Positions 18,985 through 27,938 of a stretch of DNA of 55,113 nucleotides are shown piece after piece. The first letter of the stretch is position 1, and every line of letters starts with the position of its first letter. The notes below the pieces were generated by a model, which searched no databases, was not told the origin of the DNA, and saw only the letters and a program-made list of their open reading frames with translations. Origin of the DNA: an uncultured Bacillota bacterium. GTDB taxonomy: Bacteria > Bacillota > Clostridia > Tissierellales > Tissierellaceae. The DNA is taken from positions 1 through 55,113 of the forward strand of contig CALGAG010000170.1 of NCBI GenBank assembly GCA_937951995.1, read 5' to 3'. The position numbers and the translations under genes are program-made.

Positions 18985-19494
18985 ATGGAACTGGGGTTGT
19001 ATTTGGATGAGTTGGAAAAAAAGCTGATCAGAAGCTTTGATATATTCAGGGACCACGAGATAAACGATGAAAAATATGATTTGTTTGCAAGATATCACTT
19101 AAGGGCTGAGAAGTACTTTTTGACAAAGTCAGCTAAGATCTATGCCATGGAAAACAATGAATACATATTGGCAAAGAAGTTTGAGAACCTGGATAAGGCT
19201 GGGTTGGATAGATTTACTGACAGCATGGTCAGAAGCATAGATGAACTGGTGGAGCTACATGATGAACACATGTCAAGTATTATAACCGGTGTGATATTAG
19301 TGGATAAGCCACTTGAGCAAATTGATGCCGACATAAGGAAGAGTATTGAAAAATTCAAGTATCACAAGGGCTTTTCATTCGGATTCAAGGGTTGGGTTGA
19401 TATTAGAATAATATTGGCTTCCCTTGATGATGGATCAAATATAGCTAATAAGAAAGGAAGGGAGGTCAGCGAGATATACGGTTTCACCAAGTAA
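18985..19494 (+). CDS. conserved-looking protein of unknown function
   Basis: 169 residues, not recognised. It is largely charged and helical, has no cysteine, no signal peptide and no membrane segment, and ends with a Gly/Phe-rich stretch (FSFGFKGWVD). It has its own strong promoter and is followed 29 bases later by a CstA-like permease, with no terminator between them, so it may be co-transcribed with the permease. Coding character is supported by the good promoter, the ribosome site and the absence of overlapping alternatives. Confidence 0.7.
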   Translation: MELGLYLDELEKKLIRSFDIFRDHEINDEKYDLFARYHLRAEKYFLTKSAKIYAMENNEYILAKKFENLDKAGLDRFTDSMVRSIDELVELHDEHMSSIITGVILVDKPLEQIDADIRKSIEKFKYHKGFSFGFKGWVDIRIILASLDDGSNIANKKGREVSEIYGFTK

Positions 19495-19523
19495 TAGTTA
19501 TAATTTCATAAAGGAGGGAAATC

Positions 19524-21137
19524 ATGAATTCAATTTGGTTAATCATTTTTAGTATCATCGCATTTATTATCGCCTACGCTACATATGGTGCATGGTTGGC
19601 GAAACATTGGGGATTGGATGCAACAAAGAAAACTCCAGCTCATACCATGAACGATGGTGTGGACTATGTACCGGCCAAGGCTCCAGTTCTATTGGGTCAC
19701 CACTTTTCGTCAATAGCTGGTGCGGGACCCATCGTAGGACCAATTGGAGCAGCCATGTTCGGGTGGCTCCCAGTAATGCTTTGGATTGTAATAGGTTCAA
19801 TCTTCTTCGGTGGAGTCCACGACATGGGTTCCTTGTTCGCCTCAGTTAGACATGGAGGTAGATCCATTGGTGATGTAATCGGGCATACCATGGGAAGCAA
19901 AGGCAAGAAGCTCTTTGCTCTGTTTGCATGGCTCACATTGATACTTGTAGTGGCTGCTTTTACAAACATAGTTGCATCTGCCTTTGTATCAACACCTGAG
20001 GCCGCCACATCATCTATACTGTTTATTGCTCTGGCAATCCTATTTGGAGTTGGGGTTTATAGAAGGGGAGTAAGCCTGGCTGTTGGTACGGTTATAGGTG
20101 TTATTCTTCTTGCTGTTGCCGTTTGGGTGGGAGTTCTTTTCCCAATCAGCCTATCCATAAATACCTGGATGATAATTCTGATTGGTTATATTTTTGTGGC
20201 ATCAGTAACACCTGTATGGATACTATTGCAGCCTAGAGACTATCTTAATTCATTCCTGCTATATGCCATGCTTGCAGGAGGAATAATAGGACTGTTTGTA
20301 ATGAGACCTGAAATTCAATTACCAGCATATACAAGCTTTAAGGTTGGAAGCAATTACCTGTTCCCAATTCTATTTATTACAATAGCTTGTGGAGCAATTT
20401 CTGGCTTCCACTCTTTGGTTGGATCTGGTACAACTGCCAAGCAGCTAGACACTGAGGCAGATATAAAACTAGTAGGCTACGGTGCAATGCTTATTGAGGG
20501 TGTTCTAGCTACCCTTGCAATCATCACAGCAGCATATCTTTCAGCAGATAAGCTTGCCGAGGTTACCGCAGCAGGCGGGGCACTGAATGTATTTGCTGAT
20601 GGTATTGGAACATTCATGGGATCAATGGGCTTTCCACAACTGGTTGCAAAGAACTTCGTAACACTTGCAATTTCAGCATTTGCCTTAACATCACTGGATA
20701 CTGCAACAAGACTTGCCAGATTCATTTTCCAGGAGTTCTTTACATCTGACAAAGAAGGAGCAGCTTCAAATGGATTTACAAATACTTTGACAAACAAATA
20801 TGTATCAACACTTATTACAGTTATTATAGGTGGAACTTTAGCATTTAGGGGATACCAGCTTGTATGGCCAATATTTGGATCTGCCAACCAGCTGTTGGCA
20901 GCGCTTGCCCTTTTGGCTCTTGCCCTCTGGTTGAAGAGAACAGGAAGACAATACAAAATGGCAGTTTACCCAATGGTATTCATGTTTATAGCAACCTTAG
21001 TGGCCCTGGTCCTATTGATGATGGCAAACCTTGCAAATCCAATACTCTTGGTATTTGCGGTTGCATTGTTCATCCTTGCAATTGTTTTGATACTGGAATC
21101 CAGAGCAGCCTTTGCAAGTACAGAGGAATTAGACTGA
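19524..21137 (+). CDS. CstA-family carbon starvation permease
   Basis: A 537-residue polytopic membrane protein. The family N-terminus is clear: YGAWLAKHWG, then VLLGHHFSSIAGAGPIVGP, the core motif of CstA/BtsT transporters. About 14 to 16 membrane segments can be counted. It is shorter than the 701-residue E. coli CstA, as are many Gram-positive members. CstA proteins import peptides or pyruvate. In this peptide-oriented neighbourhood either would fit. AAAGGAGGG precedes ATG, and a terminator follows the stop by 20 bases. Confidence 0.9.
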   Translation: MNSIWLIIFSIIAFIIAYATYGAWLAKHWGLDATKKTPAHTMNDGVDYVPAKAPVLLGHHFSSIAGAGPIVGPIGAAMFGWLPVMLWIVIGSIFFGGVHDMGSLFASVRHGGRSIGDVIGHTMGSKGKKLFALFAWLTLILVVAAFTNIVASAFVSTPEAATSSILFIALAILFGVGVYRRGVSLAVGTVIGVILLAVAVWVGVLFPISLSINTWMIILIGYIFVASVTPVWILLQPRDYLNSFLLYAMLAGGIIGLFVMRPEIQLPAYTSFKVGSNYLFPILFITIACGAISGFHSLVGSGTTAKQLDTEADIKLVGYGAMLIEGVLATLAIITAAYLSADKLAEVTAAGGALNVFADGIGTFMGSMGFPQLVAKNFVTLAISAFALTSLDTATRLARFIFQEFFTSDKEGAASNGFTNTLTNKYVSTLITVIIGGTLAFRGYQLVWPIFGSANQLLAALALLALALWLKRTGRQYKMAVYPMVFMFIATLVALVLLMMANLANPILLVFAVALFILAIVLILESRAAFASTEELD

Positions 21138-21156
21138 TGGCAATCTGAAAAGTATA

Positions 21157-21183
21157 AGAGAGGAGCCTAGGCTTCTCTCTTTT
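21157..21183 (+). terminator. terminator after the CstA-like gene
   Basis: AGAGAGGAGCC (21157-21167) pairs with GGCTTCTCTCT (21170-21180) with one G-T pair, followed by TTT. The hairpin is strong but the T tract is short. Confidence 0.7.
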
Positions 21184-21200
21184 ATATAAGGGGATTTATT

Positions 21201-21488
21201 ATGAGTAGACTAAAGAAGTTTATCACAGATTTTGGACTGTTCTTTAAAGGAGCTACAGATTTTAAAGGCAGGGCCTATGAAATGCTGGAAAGTGAAACAA
21301 AGACTGAAATGGATAACTTTATCCTCATCTGTTTTGCCGATCAGCTTGGAATGCCCCTTCCAATTAGCTACTACACATTGGAGCTGCTTCCATACTTGGT
21401 GGATGAAATAGAGGATTGGGACAAGCGTATGGGAAAACGGAAGAGTGTATGGGAAGAACGATGGTCAAATTATGACCTGGATCCCTAG
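21201..21488 (+). CDS. small protein of unknown function next to an ArsA-like ATPase
   Basis: 95 residues, not recognised. The N-terminus is basic and aromatic (RLKKFITDFGLFFKG), the middle is hydrophobic (FILICFADQLGMPLPISYYTLELLPYL) and the C-terminus is acidic then basic. The hydrophobic part has a Pro pair and may be a buried helix hairpin rather than a true membrane span. AAGGGG lies upstream of ATG. It ends 17 bases before the ATPase gene, so a functional link, for example as a client or partner, is plausible but unproven. Confidence 0.7.
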   Translation: MSRLKKFITDFGLFFKGATDFKGRAYEMLESETKTEMDNFILICFADQLGMPLPISYYTLELLPYLVDEIEDWDKRMGKRKSVWEERWSNYDLDP

Positions 21489-21505
21489 GATGACGGAGGA
21501 AGAAA

Positions 21506-22417
21506 ATGGCTAAGATTATTTTTTACGGAGGGAAAGGTGGTGTCGGCAAGACAACCTGCTCCACTTCCAACAGTATTAATTATGCGGAAAAAGGTTTAAA
21601 GACTCTCCTGGTATCAACCGACCCTGCCCATTCAATTTCTGATGTTCTGGGAATGGATATCGGAAGGAGCATAGTCAGGATAAGGGAGAATCTGGATGGA
21701 CTTGAAATTGATCCTGAATATGAGGCGGAGCTTTATATTGAAAAAATAAGGGCTAACATGAAAACAATATTGTCAAATGTAATCGTCGAGGAAATCAATA
21801 GTCAGCTTGATGCAGCCATGGTATCACCTGGTACCCACGAATCAGCATTGTTTGACAAGATTTCCGACATAATAATAGACAAATATGATGATTACGATAT
21901 TATAATATTTGACACAGCTCCAACTGGTCATACCTTGAGGATTCTAACACTTCCTGATCTTTTGGAAGGCTGGATGGGGTCTCTTGCCAAGAAGAGAAAA
22001 TCCATTGTGAACATGAACAAAATGGTCACAAGGAAGTATGATGAAAAGGATCCGGTGCTTGAAATCCTTGAACGTCGTCAGAAAAGATTCGGAGAAATCA
22101 AGAAGATATTCAACAATACCAACAACGTTAGGATCCGATTTGTGCTAAATGCTGAAAAATTACCAATAGAGGAGACAAAAAAGGCTTTAAAAATGCTTAA
22201 GAAGTTTGATATTCCCGTTGATACTCTCGTAATAAACAGGATTATGCCAGATGATATTGGGGCTGAATTCTGGGAGAAGAAAAGGAAACAGGAACAGGAA
22301 TATCTAAAGGAGATTGAAATGGAATTTCAAGGCAAGGAATTCATAAAGATTCCCTTGTTGGATTCAGATATGAATAAGTCAACGGTTGACATGCTATCAA
22401 AATACTTTGGAGAGTAA
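21506..22417 (+). CDS. ArsA/GET3-family ATPase
   Basis: A 303-residue deviant-Walker P-loop ATPase. GGKGGVGKTT is at residues 8-17, followed by STDPAHSISDVLG (switch I), and FDTAPTGHTLRIL (switch II) near residue 134. It is a single ATPase domain, whereas arsenite-pump ArsA has two fused halves, and no arsB or arsR gene is nearby. The family also includes GET3/TRC40 targeting factors for tail-anchored membrane proteins. Its bacterial role is not settled. It follows the 95-residue gene by 17 bases and is probably in the same transcript. Confidence 0.88.
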   Translation: MAKIIFYGGKGGVGKTTCSTSNSINYAEKGLKTLLVSTDPAHSISDVLGMDIGRSIVRIRENLDGLEIDPEYEAELYIEKIRANMKTILSNVIVEEINSQLDAAMVSPGTHESALFDKISDIIIDKYDDYDIIIFDTAPTGHTLRILTLPDLLEGWMGSLAKKRKSIVNMNKMVTRKYDEKDPVLEILERRQKRFGEIKKIFNNTNNVRIRFVLNAEKLPIEETKKALKMLKKFDIPVDTLVINRIMPDDIGAEFWEKKRKQEQEYLKEIEMEFQGKEFIKIPLLDSDMNKSTVDMLSKYFGE

Positions 22418-22443
22418 TTATTTTAGTTTTTGATATTTTAGAC

Positions 22444-22471
22444 TTGCAATTTTCATAAGTCATGTTATAAT
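22444..22471 (+). promoter_or_regulatory. promoter of the cysKE operon
   Basis: TTGCAA (22444-22449), 16-base spacer and TATAAT (22466-22471), which is also an extended -10 (TGTTATAAT). It drives the T-box leader beginning near 22478. Confidence 0.75.
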
Positions 22472-22494
22472 AATCAAGTAAATATAAATACAAC

Positions 22495-22759
22495 TGATTT
22501 GCTAGGAATTGGTAAAGTACATTTTGATTTGTATTCCAGAGAGGCTGTTGTTGGTGGGAAACAGTTATGCAAGCATTGTGGAAGTGCGCCAAGGAGCATT
22601 TGACCGAAGGTAATGTAGGTCAACACGGGAGTTCCCGTTACAGAACTAGGGTATGACTGTGCCCGAAGAGATGGGGAAATCCCAAACAGAGTGGAACCGC
22701 GAAGATATAACCTTTGCCTCTGTATAATTAAGTTTATACTGAGGCAGAGGTTTTTTGTT
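22495..22759 (+). promoter_or_regulatory. T-box leader (cysteine), with terminator
   Basis: A T-box riboswitch that reads the charging state of tRNA-Cys and controls cysK-cysE. Stem I carries AGAGAGGCTG and a specifier region GAAG-TGC-GCC, with the Cys codon TGC at 22585-22587. The antiterminator core is GTGGAACCGCG (22691-22701). The base after TGG is A, which pairs with the U73 discriminator of tRNA-Cys. The terminator pairs AACCTTTGCCTC (22709-22720) with GAGGCAGAGGTT (22741-22752), extended by GTATAA/TTATAC, and is followed by Ts. The exact 5' boundary is uncertain. Confidence 0.93.
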
Positions 22760-22782
22760 TTTTAATTTTAAGGAGGTTGAAT

Positions 22783-23700
22783 ATGATGTACAATAGTGTA
22801 TTGGAATTGATTGGAAATACACCAATGGTTAAATTTCAAGGAGGAGAGAAAGGGACTGCCGATATCTATTTGAAGATTGAAAGGTCCAATCCTGGAGGGA
22901 GCATTAAGGACCGCGCTGCCCTTTTTATGATTGAAAATGCTGAAAAGAATGGAAAACTAAAGGCAGGAGATACAATCATAGAAGCTACAAGCGGGAACAC
23001 AGGAGTGGCACTTGCAATGATAGGAGCAATCAAGGGATATAGGGTTATAATTGTAATGCCGGATACAATGAGTGTTGAAAGACAGAGATTGATGTCTGCC
23101 TATGGAGCGGATTTGATTCTGACACCAGGTAAGCAAGGTATGAGTGGCTCGGTAGAAAAGGCCAAAGCCTTGACCGTTGATAATGGGTATTATATGCCGG
23201 GTCAGTTTATAAACAAGGCCAATGTTGAAGCACACTATAGAACTACTGCAGAGGAGATATGGAGAGATATGGAAGGTAGAGTGGACGTCTTTGTTGCAGG
23301 GGTTGGAACCGGTGGAACAATCAGTGGAGTAGGAAAACGTCTTAAGGAGCTGAATCCAGAAATAAGCATTGTTGCAGTTCAGCCTGAAAAGTCTCCTGTA
23401 CTCACTGGTGGGGAGCCATCCAGTCATGGTATTCAGGGAATTGGAGCAAATTTCATCCCCCAAATTTACGACCATGAAGTGGTGGACCAGGTTATAAGCA
23501 TGAGGGAAGAGGATGCTAGAGAAAAAACTCTACAGCTTGCAAGACAATCAGGGATTCTAGCAGGAATAAGCTCAGGATCGAATCTGGCCGCTGCAATTAA
23601 AGTTGCAGAAAGCCTTAGTCCAGGTAAAAGGGTGGTTACTGTCCTGCCTGATACAGGTGAAAGATATTTATCTACGGATATATTCAAGAAGGTGGAATAG
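22783..23700 (+). CDS. cysK: cysteine synthase A (O-acetylserine sulfhydrylase)
   Basis: PLP enzyme that makes cysteine from O-acetylserine and sulfide. It has 305 residues from ATG 22783, with AGGAGG six bases upstream; the preceding in-frame TTG is too close to the ribosome site. Visible marks are the PLP lysine block PGGSIKDRAA, the substrate loop ATSGNTG, the phosphate loop GTGGTISG and a C-terminal SSGSN. The Cys-specific T-box in front and the adjoining cysE confirm a cysteine role over cystathionine synthase. Confidence 0.95.
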   Translation: MMYNSVLELIGNTPMVKFQGGEKGTADIYLKIERSNPGGSIKDRAALFMIENAEKNGKLKAGDTIIEATSGNTGVALAMIGAIKGYRVIIVMPDTMSVERQRLMSAYGADLILTPGKQGMSGSVEKAKALTVDNGYYMPGQFINKANVEAHYRTTAEEIWRDMEGRVDVFVAGVGTGGTISGVGKRLKELNPEISIVAVQPEKSPVLTGGEPSSHGIQGIGANFIPQIYDHEVVDQVISMREEDAREKTLQLARQSGILAGISSGSNLAAAIKVAESLSPGKRVVTVLPDTGERYLSTDIFKKVE

Positions 23701-24243
23701 ATGATCAGATGGATTATTGAAGAAGGTAAGAACATAATGATAAAAGACCCAGCAGCCAAGTCCCTACTTGAAGCCATACTGTTTTCACCAGGACTGAAGG
23801 CCATGGCATATCACAGGCTAGCCCACAGACAATATAGGGCAGGAAGGTTATTTTTAGCCAGGTTTATTTCACAGAGGGCTAGAAGAATAACAGGAATCGA
23901 AATCCATCCAGGTGCAATAATCGGAAATAGACTATTTATTGATCATGGCATGGGGATTGTAATTGGAGAAACAGCGGAAATTGAAGATGATGTAACAATC
24001 TATCATGGCGTCACCTTGGGAGGCATAGGGGGAAATAAAGGTGAAAAAAGACATCCTACTGTAAAGTCTGGTACTATTATCGGTGCAGGAGCAAAGATTC
24101 TAGGTCCCACAACCATCGGAAGCAATGTCAAGATAGGAGCAAACTCTGTTGTTTTAAAGGATGTTCCAGACCATTATACTGCCGTAGGCGCTCCTGCCAG
24201 GTTGATTCCTGAAAAGAAGAACAATCACATCAGAATAGTATAG
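23701..24243 (+). CDS. cysE: serine O-acetyltransferase
   Basis: Makes O-acetylserine from serine and acetyl-CoA, the substrate for the CysK encoded immediately upstream. 180 residues, the short EpsC-like form. The left-handed beta-helix of hexapeptide repeats starts at [11 protein letters not shown] and contains [14 protein letters not shown] and [10 protein letters not shown] with the catalytic His. ATG directly follows the cysK stop and AAGAAGGTGG serves as ribosome site, so the genes are translationally linked. A hairpin terminator follows within five bases. Confidence 0.95.
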   Translation: MIRWIIEEGKNIMIKDPAAKSLLEAILFSPGLKAMAYHRLAHRQYRAGRLFLARFISQRARRITGIEIHPGAIIGNRLFIDHGMGIVIGETAEIEDDVTIYHGVTLGGIGGNKGEKRHPTVKSGTIIGAGAKILGPTTIGSNVKIGANSVVLKDVPDHYTAVGAPARLIPEKKNNHIRIV

Positions 24244-24245
24244 AA

Positions 24246-24284
24246 AATCCCCATCCAGATTATGTTTCTTGGATGGAGATTTTT
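24246..24284. terminator. bidirectional terminator between cysE and the P1 peptidase gene
   Basis: AATCCCCATCCA (24246-24257) pairs with TGGATGGAGATT (24270-24281) apart from one mismatch, followed by TTT on the plus strand. On the minus strand a T-rich tail also follows, so it can stop both converging genes. Confidence 0.75.
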
Positions 24285-25313
24285 CTATTTCAACAATTCA
24301 TTGAACTCCTTTAGGCTGAAAACCTTCTTGCCATCAATACCTTTTGAAGGTTCAGAATGAATCAGAGAATTCAGTATGGCTTCCTCAGTAGCTTGGACAG
24401 TGGCCAGGAACACAAGATCCAAATAATCCTCGTGTAGTGTTTGAATATTCATGACAGGCATCTCTGGATAGTGACTGATTCTGTTGGTGGTTGTAAAGCC
24501 CAGGGCAATCTCACCACTGCCATTTCCGGTATAACCTCCAGTCCTCCCTATACCTGATTGAGTTCTTTTCAATACCCTGTTCAGCTGTCTTGAATCCAGT
24601 GGAATGTCTGTGGCCAGGATTACTATGATTGAACCCTTATCAACTGAACTCCCATTATGAATTCGGTCGCTTATAACCTTTCCAACTGGTGCTCCGTAGT
24701 AAAGCAAATCTTCCATGGAGCCAAAGTTAGAGAGTACAAGTATTCCCAAATTGTAAACTTCATCAACTATTTGAATTCTTCGTGAGGATGAGCCTATTCC
24801 GCCCTTTAAACCATAGCAAACCATTCCGGTTCCTGCTCCAACGTCTCCCTGTTGGAAATCTTCCGATGCACTTTTGAGGGCCTGCTGAAAGTGATTTTCC
24901 TTAACAGCCATTGATCTGATACTGTTGATCTTTCCATCGTTACATTCGCACACTACAGAATTTACAGTACCAGTGGCTACCCCAATATCCTCATTGCCTT
25001 CAAGCATATGCCTGGTAAGAGCTGTTAGGCCAGCACCTACTGAGAGGGTGTTTGTCAACAGTATAGGAGTCTCAAGTGTGCCAAGTTCCTGAACCTGAAG
25101 GATTCCTGCTGATTTGCCAAATCCATTGATAACATGTGCAGAAGCAATCAATTTTTCCTTGAAAATGTTACCATCTGCAGGAATAATCGCAGTAGCCCCG
25201 GTTTTAATGCTTTCTTCCTTTAAGCTGCAATGCCCCACCCGGACACCAGGAACATCAGTTATGGTATTTTTGGGCCCTTTTCCTATGTATTGGTGGATGC
25301 TTTTACTATTCAT
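24285..25313 (-). CDS. P1 family peptidase (DmpA/BapA-like aminopeptidase)
   Basis: An N-terminal-nucleophile hydrolase of 342 residues. The family N-terminus is ITDVPGVRVGHCSL, and the self-cleavage and nucleophile site is GGIGSSSR near residue 182, where the chain is cut before a Ser to expose the catalytic amine. Members release N-terminal amino acids from peptides, beta-peptides or amides. AAGGAG lies before the start. It stands alone, divergent from the 2-oxoacid oxidoreductase operon. No signal peptide, so probably cytoplasmic. Confidence 0.9.
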   Translation of the reverse strand: MNSKSIHQYIGKGPKNTITDVPGVRVGHCSLKEESIKTGATAIIPADGNIFKEKLIASAHVINGFGKSAGILQVQELGTLETPILLTNTLSVGAGLTALTRHMLEGNEDIGVATGTVNSVVCECNDGKINSIRSMAVKENHFQQALKSASEDFQQGDVGAGTGMVCYGLKGGIGSSSRRIQIVDEVYNLGILVLSNFGSMEDLLYYGAPVGKVISDRIHNGSSVDKGSIIVILATDIPLDSRQLNRVLKRTQSGIGRTGGYTGNGSGEIALGFTTTNRISHYPEMPVMNIQTLHEDYLDLVFLATVQATEEAILNSLIHSEPSKGIDGKKVFSLKEFNELLK

Positions 25314-25409
25314 TCAATCAGCTCCTTATAGACTTATTCATTGGGATAATTCTTCATTAAGAGGGTATATACTAATCATATGATATAGCCAAAAGGGGGG
25401 AGATGCAAG

Positions 25410-27077
25410 ATGAATTATTCAATATTGATAGGTGGTGCTGCTGGTCAGGGAATGGACACCTTGGCTCAGCTGCTTACAAAAACATTAAAAAGATACGGGT
25501 ATTTTGTTTTCAAGCATAGTGATTACATGTCCAGGGTCAGAGGAGGCCATAACTTCATCCAGATAAGGTTCTCTGACAAGCAGGTCCGTACATACGAAGA
25601 CAAGGTTGATATAATTTATGCCTTGAACAAGGAGACCATAGACTTACACAGTGAGCGGTTAAAGGAAGGTGGCATTGTTCTTGTGGACAAGGCTGTAAGC
25701 CATGATGAAAACCTACTTTTACTTGACCTGGAGGAAACCGCAAAGGAGGCTGGTAATAAAAGAGCCATGACAAGCGTCGGTATGGGAGCGATTATCAAGC
25801 TGCTTGGACTTGAACCTGATGTGGCACTGAATGTGATAGGAATAACCTTAAAAGATAGCATAGTTGATTTGAACAAGGAAGCATTTAGCAAGGGCTATGA
25901 AATGGTCGGATCCAGATTCGGTTTAAAACAGGAGAAGGACGAGAAGATACTAATTGATGGTAATACAGCTGTAGCAATGGGAGCAGCAGCTGCAGGCTGC
26001 AGATATTACTGTGGCTATCCAATGACCCCCTCAACCACTGTTCTGAGCAACATGGAAAAATGGAGTCAGGAACTGGGCATATTTACAGAACAGGTGGAGG
26101 ATGAAATAGCAGCACTAAATATGGCATTGGGTGCCAGCTATGCAGGTGTGAGAGCAATGACTGGATCTTCAGGCGGAGGAATAGCCTTGATGTCTGAGGC
26201 GTTGAGTCTGGCAGGAATTATTGAGACGCCGGTTGTGATTATAAATGTTCAAAGACCAGGGCCTGCAACAGGGCTTCCCACAAGGACAGAACAGGCTGAT
26301 TTAAGATTTGCAATACATTCCGGGCACGGTGAGTTTCCCAAGATGGTCATCAGCTTAAGAAGTCCAGAGGATGCCTTCTACCAGACTGCGAGGGCTTTCA
26401 ACATTGCAGAGAAATACCAGATACCTGTAATACTCCTAAGTGATCAGTATCTTGCTGATGGTGAATTAACCATCGAACCATTTGATTTCAGCAAGATTGA
26501 AATTGAACGGAATCTGTATGAAGATGAATTGCCTGCTGGCAGATACAAGCGCTACGAGCTTACTGATACCGGTATATCACCAAGAATAATTCCTGGAAAA
26601 GTAGAAGACAAGATAATCCTGGTGGATAGCGATGAACATGACGAATATGGAAATATCACTGAAAGTGCCCAAATGAGGACATCAATGGTGGACAAACGGA
26701 GCAAAAAGGGTGAACTCCTTGAAGGTGAGGTTGAAGAGCCTTGGCTTATCGGAGATGAAAATCCCGACAATCTTCTGGTATGCTGGGGATCACTATTTGG
26801 ACAAGTTAATGAAGTTGTAGAGATTTTACAGGAAGAGGGCCATTCAGTAGGTGCACTGGTATATGGGGATATTTATCCCTTCCCAACAAGACTTCTTAAG
26901 GAAAATGCTGCAACAGCGAAAAGTATCATCGATATTGAGAATAATTCGGCAGCACAGCTTGATGGACTGATGAGAGAATTTGCACTGATAAAAAGTGATC
27001 ACAAGATACTTAAATATGATGGAAGAGCATTCAGCGTTGATGAACTGTACAATAGACTTAAGGAGGTTGTTGAATAA
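25410..27077 (+). CDS. 2-oxoacid:ferredoxin oxidoreductase, gamma-alpha fusion subunit (copy 1)
   Basis: A 555-residue fusion. The gamma domain comes first (GGAAGQGMDT near residue 8, SRVRGGHNF near 41), then from about residue 185 the alpha (pyrimidine-binding) domain with YYCGYPMTPST, EDEIAALNMALGASYAG and PGPATGLPTRTEQADL. With the beta subunit it oxidatively decarboxylates 2-oxoacids to acyl-CoA, reducing ferredoxin. The substrate (2-oxoglutarate, branched-chain or aryl keto acids) is not set by the sequence. AAAGGGGGGAG precedes ATG. The stop overlaps the beta start. Confidence 0.9.
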   Translation: MNYSILIGGAAGQGMDTLAQLLTKTLKRYGYFVFKHSDYMSRVRGGHNFIQIRFSDKQVRTYEDKVDIIYALNKETIDLHSERLKEGGIVLVDKAVSHDENLLLLDLEETAKEAGNKRAMTSVGMGAIIKLLGLEPDVALNVIGITLKDSIVDLNKEAFSKGYEMVGSRFGLKQEKDEKILIDGNTAVAMGAAAAGCRYYCGYPMTPSTTVLSNMEKWSQELGIFTEQVEDEIAALNMALGASYAGVRAMTGSSGGGIALMSEALSLAGIIETPVVIINVQRPGPATGLPTRTEQADLRFAIHSGHGEFPKMVISLRSPEDAFYQTARAFNIAEKYQIPVILLSDQYLADGELTIEPFDFSKIEIERNLYEDELPAGRYKRYELTDTGISPRIIPGKVEDKIILVDSDEHDEYGNITESAQMRTSMVDKRSKKGELLEGEVEEPWLIGDENPDNLLVCWGSLFGQVNEVVEILQEEGHSVGALVYGDIYPFPTRLLKENAATAKSIIDIENNSAAQLDGLMREFALIKSDHKILKYDGRAFSVDELYNRLKEVVE

Positions 27078-27925
27078 TGACATGCGAATATAATCTTTAC
27101 GACCCATCATGGTGTCCCGGTTGTGGCAACTACATGATTAGAACTGCATTGAAACAGGCATTGGAGGAGCTTGAAATACCACCTCATATGGCTGTCATCG
27201 TTACAGGAATAGGACAGGCAGCTAAGATGCCCCACTACATTGGAGCCAATGGCTTCAATGGACTTCATGGAAGGGCTTTGCCACCGGCGATTGGTATCAA
27301 GCTGTCAAACAAGGATTTGACGGTGATCGCGGAATCTGGAGATGGTGATACCTATGGAGAAGGAGGAAACCACTTTATACACACCATAAGAAGAAATATT
27401 AATATTGCACATTTTGTGCATGACAATCAGATATATGGCCTTACCAAGGGGCAGGGTTCACCTACAACTGCCATGGGGCAGGTGACAACCCTGCAGTATG
27501 ATGGAGTCAAGGTAGAACCTGTAAAGCCGCTGGCACTTTCTCTCACTATGGGAGCGGGCTTTGTCGCAAGAGGCTTTTCTGGAGATATACCCCAGCTTGT
27601 GGAACTTATGAAGGAAGCCATACTCTACAAGGGTTATGCCCACCTGGACATATTCCAACCCTGTGTTGTATGGAACAAGGTCAATACATTTCAATGGTAC
27701 AAGGATAGAGTTTATAAGCTCTCTGAGGATTATGACCAAACTGATTTCAATGCCGCATATGAAAAGGCTTTGGAGTTTGGAGACAAAATTCCAACAGGGA
27801 TTCTTTACAAGGTGGAGAAGGAAACCTACGAGGATAGGTTCCAGTTCATAAAGGATGGGCCACCCTTGGTGGATGCTGAATTAAACCCTTTTGATGCTGA
27901 AAAACTAATGAAAGACTTCTATTAA
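27077..27925 (+). CDS. 2-oxoacid:ferredoxin oxidoreductase, beta (TPP-binding) subunit
   Basis: A 282-residue TPP-binding subunit. SWCPGCGN is at residues 11-18, HGRALP near 64, the TPP/Mg motif GDGDTYGEGGN near 90 and NQIYGLTKGQ near 115. Only four cysteines exist (3, 13, 16 and 196). The position that is Cys in the common GIGC motif reads GIGQAAK, so the [4Fe-4S] cluster would need C3 as fourth ligand or be altered; the GIGQ form does occur in some relatives as far as I recall. The gene overlaps the preceding one by one base and lies 13 bases before a second gamma-alpha gene. Confidence 0.9.
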   Translation: MTCEYNLYDPSWCPGCGNYMIRTALKQALEELEIPPHMAVIVTGIGQAAKMPHYIGANGFNGLHGRALPPAIGIKLSNKDLTVIAESGDGDTYGEGGNHFIHTIRRNINIAHFVHDNQIYGLTKGQGSPTTAMGQVTTLQYDGVKVEPVKPLALSLTMGAGFVARGFSGDIPQLVELMKEAILYKGYAHLDIFQPCVVWNKVNTFQWYKDRVYKLSEDYDQTDFNAAYEKALEFGDKIPTGILYKVEKETYEDRFQFIKDGPPLVDAELNPFDAEKLMKDFY

Positions 27926-27938
27926 AGGTGGGGGAAAA

